Shown here: in pieces, positions 61,416 through 64,000 of the stretch
Layout: every line of letters begins with the position of its first letter
Position numbering within the stretch: position 1 is the stretch's first letter
Assembly: GCA_949152475.1 (NCBI GenBank)
Contig: OX424564.1
Coordinates: forward strand, 38,066,165 to 38,130,164
Direction: 5' to 3'
DNA from: Terebella lapidaria
Lineage: Eukaryota > Annelida > Polychaeta > Terebellida > Terebellidae
DNA length: 64,000 nt
Notes under the pieces: generated by a model
Told to the model about the DNA's origin: nothing
The model's database searches: none
Seen by the model: only the letters and a program-made list of their open reading frames with translations
Position numbers and translations under genes: made by a program

Positions 61416-62933
61416 GTAAGCATGCGGAGAGAGAACGGTGGCAAAACTAAGGGCGGTAATTTTTTTTTAGAGAGGTGTGGTAGCAAGTATTGGGTAAAAC
61501 GGAATTTGATATCTCTACAAAGCTTCTCTGTGAACGGTAACGCCTATAATTTTGTTGCTGTAACAATGAAAAGAACACGTCTGTTGGTGTGGGCCCAGTT
61601 ATGCTTTGCCTTTGAATTCTTCGGGATTGAAAATCAAGATAAGAAGTTCAAGATTATATTGTGGAAATAGGCAACCATATGTTTCGGAATGCCTTCATCA
61701 GTACACGAAATTTGAAGATATTTCGGGTAAATGTGTCAATGTATAAATAATTGCAGGAGTTTAAGCAAAGATCGTCGTGTATAATCAACGATTTCTACCA
61801 GGCCAAAGATCTCACATTTCTTGAATTTGAAAATGGGAAACGAATCACGTACGAAATTGGAGACACAGAGGGTCAACACCCGATCTGGCGGGGGCTTTCA
61901 GGAAGTGATTTCTCTTGTGGACAATTGCCGTTCCCGGGTGTCCTCTCCCTCAATAAAAAACCCACTGACACGATTCGTCGTTTTGGTTAGATCAGCCGTC
62001 GGGCACAAGACGGACCGTCGAGTGACATTTGTCATCACTGGTCGGACAGGTCGCCGGGTAAAAGTGATCCAAAGGAGATAAATGCTGAAGATCGGGTAGT
62101 TTTTCTCACGAGTTTCCTGGCAATCAGTCTGATTGCGCGGCGTTCACCGCAGGAGACAGCGGTCATCTCGTCCCTCGAGCGCTCTTCTTTGGTGGCTGCC
62201 GTCTAGCCCACGTAATCAGACATAAAAATTATGTCCTCATTACATCATATGGACAGACTTGTGGTTCTGATATTTAGCTCAAGGCACATTGAGACAGCGC
62301 CTGGTGGCTGTGGACTGTGGACATGGGACAATGGCGCGCTAGTGCGTGGGATTGCAGCTGGGGTTATGAAGCTTATATTTAAGGGGTTGTTGAAGCAATT
62401 ACGTACGAGGTAGCGCTAAAGTCAGTTACTGTCGTGTCCATAGCACCTAGTCACAGCTAAATTCAAACGTTCTGTAAATCTCAGGGAGTTATTTATTTGA
62501 TCACACACGCGAGAGACTATTTACCTCCGTGTAGAGTGAAGGACCGACACTTGGGGGCGTTCTGTCCTGTCCAAACGTCCGCTTTTTAATATCTCTAGAA
62601 ACCTTAAGGTCTGATTGAGATGAAATTTGGCAGGAATATTGACAATGTGCCAGAGATTAGGTGATTAAGTTGGCGGAGGTGACGTAGCAGTGTCATGGCA
62701 AGGTCAACTCAACTCTAGACGGACACTTCCCATTAAAATTGATGAAACATCCTCCGTGAAAAGTCACAGTCTCTCTGGAGTTTACGCTACGCTTGAGGAA
62801 TGGATCACAGATAATATGACAGTACAATAAAAAATTTGCATCATTAACTGAACGATCGTCTGCTAGAAAGAACGACATAAATCTGCAGATCCCAGTGAGG
62901 AGCCTCGGTTCGCGGAGATTCATCATAAGAGAC

Positions 62934-63093
62934 ACCGACACGTGTACGACACTGACACGTGTTTGACACTGACACGTGTACGACACCGACACATGTTTGA
63001 CACTGACACGTGTTTGACACTGACACGTGTATGACACTGACACGTGTATGACACTTACACATGTATGACACTAACACGTGTCTGATATCGACA
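62934..63093. repeat. Minisatellite, 17-bp unit GACACGTGTTTGACACT
   Basis: About nine units, most containing the palindrome ACACGTGT with the E-box core CACGTG (seven copies; two units carry CACATG). Overlapping minus-strand ORFs here are simply translated repeat. Confidence 0.9.
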
Positions 63094-63261
63094 CCAAATC
63101 TCAGAAGCATAGTAGTTCACTCAATGGAATCGAAGATTGGATGTCATGAATGTGTGTAACACAAGTATTCGTTTGGTTTTTTTTTTGTAATCACAAATAA
63201 AGGAAATACAACACGCGATTATTGACCTGCCTATGTAAACACCGTTCTAAAGACATCTGCC

Positions 63262-63300
63262 AGTGTGGCACGTACACATCCATGTACGTGTGTGCGAGGC
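63262..63300 (-). repeat. End fragment of the dispersed repeat family (inverted)
   Basis: ACGTGTGTGCGAGGCT is the complement of the AGCCTCGCACACACGT end seen at about 35,665. The rest of the copy is not recognised. Confidence 0.4.
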
Positions 63301-63764
63301 TTAGGTAATGACGATATTCCACAGATGGTGTATGGCAATGTTTTTGCTTAATGTGTCACAAAAAGGTTTATTATTAGATAGACACGTATCAGCTTTGAAA
63401 ATTGCGTCATGACTTCGATGATCTGCAGAAAAATACTTGCATTTCGGGTGTTGATCCTATGATTTTGTGGGGAGAGAAGTTTACATTACATAAATATTTG
63501 TTGAATGCTCAGTAACTATTTTGAATGTAATTCTGAAAGGATGAAATAATTGATTTGCGTTCTCCCAAGACCACACAAGAAAATGCCTATATCAAGTTGT
63601 TCATGTGAAACTTCTACATTGAAATTCTACATATACTATGCATGTGAAGCATCTCAATAGTCTCATCAAGATGCTCTCTCGTATGTGCATGTACACGTAC
63701 AGTAAGTATTTCGACTACGGAGAACAATTTCTAACCATTGTCTCCGCCTGTTGCTGTATTGTAG

Positions 63765-63833
63765 GTACTGAAAGCAGCCAGTCCAATGTTACTCCGCACC
63801 ATTCTCCTAGGAGCCACATTACTCTATGCACCG
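63765..63833 (+). CDS. GPR158-like: GPR158/GPR179-like receptor, exon 6 (TM1-TM2 loop and start of TM2); gene continues
   Basis: Twenty-three codons in phase 0 (residues 434-456): VLKAASPMLLRTILLGATLL then YAP. The same position in vertebrate GPR158 has ASGLILLETILFGSLLLYFP. The exon lies between GTATTGTAG and CCG|GTGAGT. TM3-TM7 and the cytoplasmic tail would be in exons right of the window. Confidence 0.9.
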
Positions 63834-64000
63834 GTGAGTGTTTCTAATAACGAATAGATTGCCTCTTGTCTCTGAGTATCTATAGGGTCATAGTTTCATA
63901 AAGTCATCTGAATTATATATCTATTGCTTGAGGTCTGGAGTCGGTTGCAAGTTTTCTGGTTACGATTGTATACTTGTGGCAATGAATGATGCATGGATCA

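Larger units (their letters stand above)
61416..63764 (+). other. Intron 5, containing a 17-bp array
   Basis: 2,349 bp from GTAAGC to a pyrimidine-poor but acceptable GTATTGTAG acceptor. Apart from the array at 62,934-63,093 and a short fragment of the dispersed repeat at about 63,262-63,300, nothing is recognised. Confidence 0.75.

Overview
The window reads as nuclear DNA of an animal, most likely a marine invertebrate and probably a mollusc. The evidence is: introns with GT..AG borders, a receptor gene of an animal-only family, many decayed non-LTR retrotransposons, TIR and fold-back elements, and a 134-bp satellite built on TGACCTTGAAAATGAGGTCA-type units, which I associate with mollusc genomes. 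The species call is inference; the eukaryotic call is firm. I see no rRNA, convincing tRNA, CRISPR or prokaryotic operon.

Positions 1-36,600 are almost entirely transposon-derived. A LINE of CR1/Jockey type lies on the minus strand at the left edge. Its endonuclease plus reverse transcriptase frame is open for about 1,064 codons and leaves the window. A short leader ORF ending in a 2A-like motif sits one frame away. Then follow a 1.2-kb fold-back element of 20-bp units, a decayed Penelope-like reverse transcriptase, a second decayed LINE, a 41-bp minisatellite, and an L2-like LINE tail with an exact 296-bp tandem duplication. After these come a 1.6-kb long-TIR element with a nested palindrome, a 722-bp TTAA-flanked MITE inserted into an older dispersed repeat, a cluster of segmental duplications with a perfect 40-bp palindrome, and a 2.2-kb TIR element (27,057-29,229) that carries about ten copies of a 134-bp satellite. 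Remnants of L1/Tx1-like and Penelope-like elements and more short-unit arrays fill 29-36 kb.

Positions 36,700-64,000 hold the one host gene I can support: the 5' part of a GPR158/GPR179-type class C receptor (orphan/metabotropic glycine receptor family) on the plus strand. Exon 1 (38,671-39,325) follows a GC-rich leader/promoter region of about 2 kb. Intron 1 is about 19.2 kb. Exons 2-6 lie at 58,564-58,747, 59,892-60,012, 60,411-60,554, 61,221-61,415 and 63,765-63,833. All splice phases agree and give 456 codons: signal peptide, Cache-type ectodomain, EGF-like cysteine-rich linker, TM1 and the start of TM2. The rest of the 7TM and the tail lie beyond the right edge. The introns carry a truncated reverse transcriptase embedded in a minisatellite and a 17-bp array rich in CACGTG.

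The most interesting signals are the satellite inside a TIR transposon whose units contain nuclear-receptor-type DR1 sites, the nested TTAA MITE, the fold-back elements, the near-perfect palindromes, and the 2A-like LINE leader.
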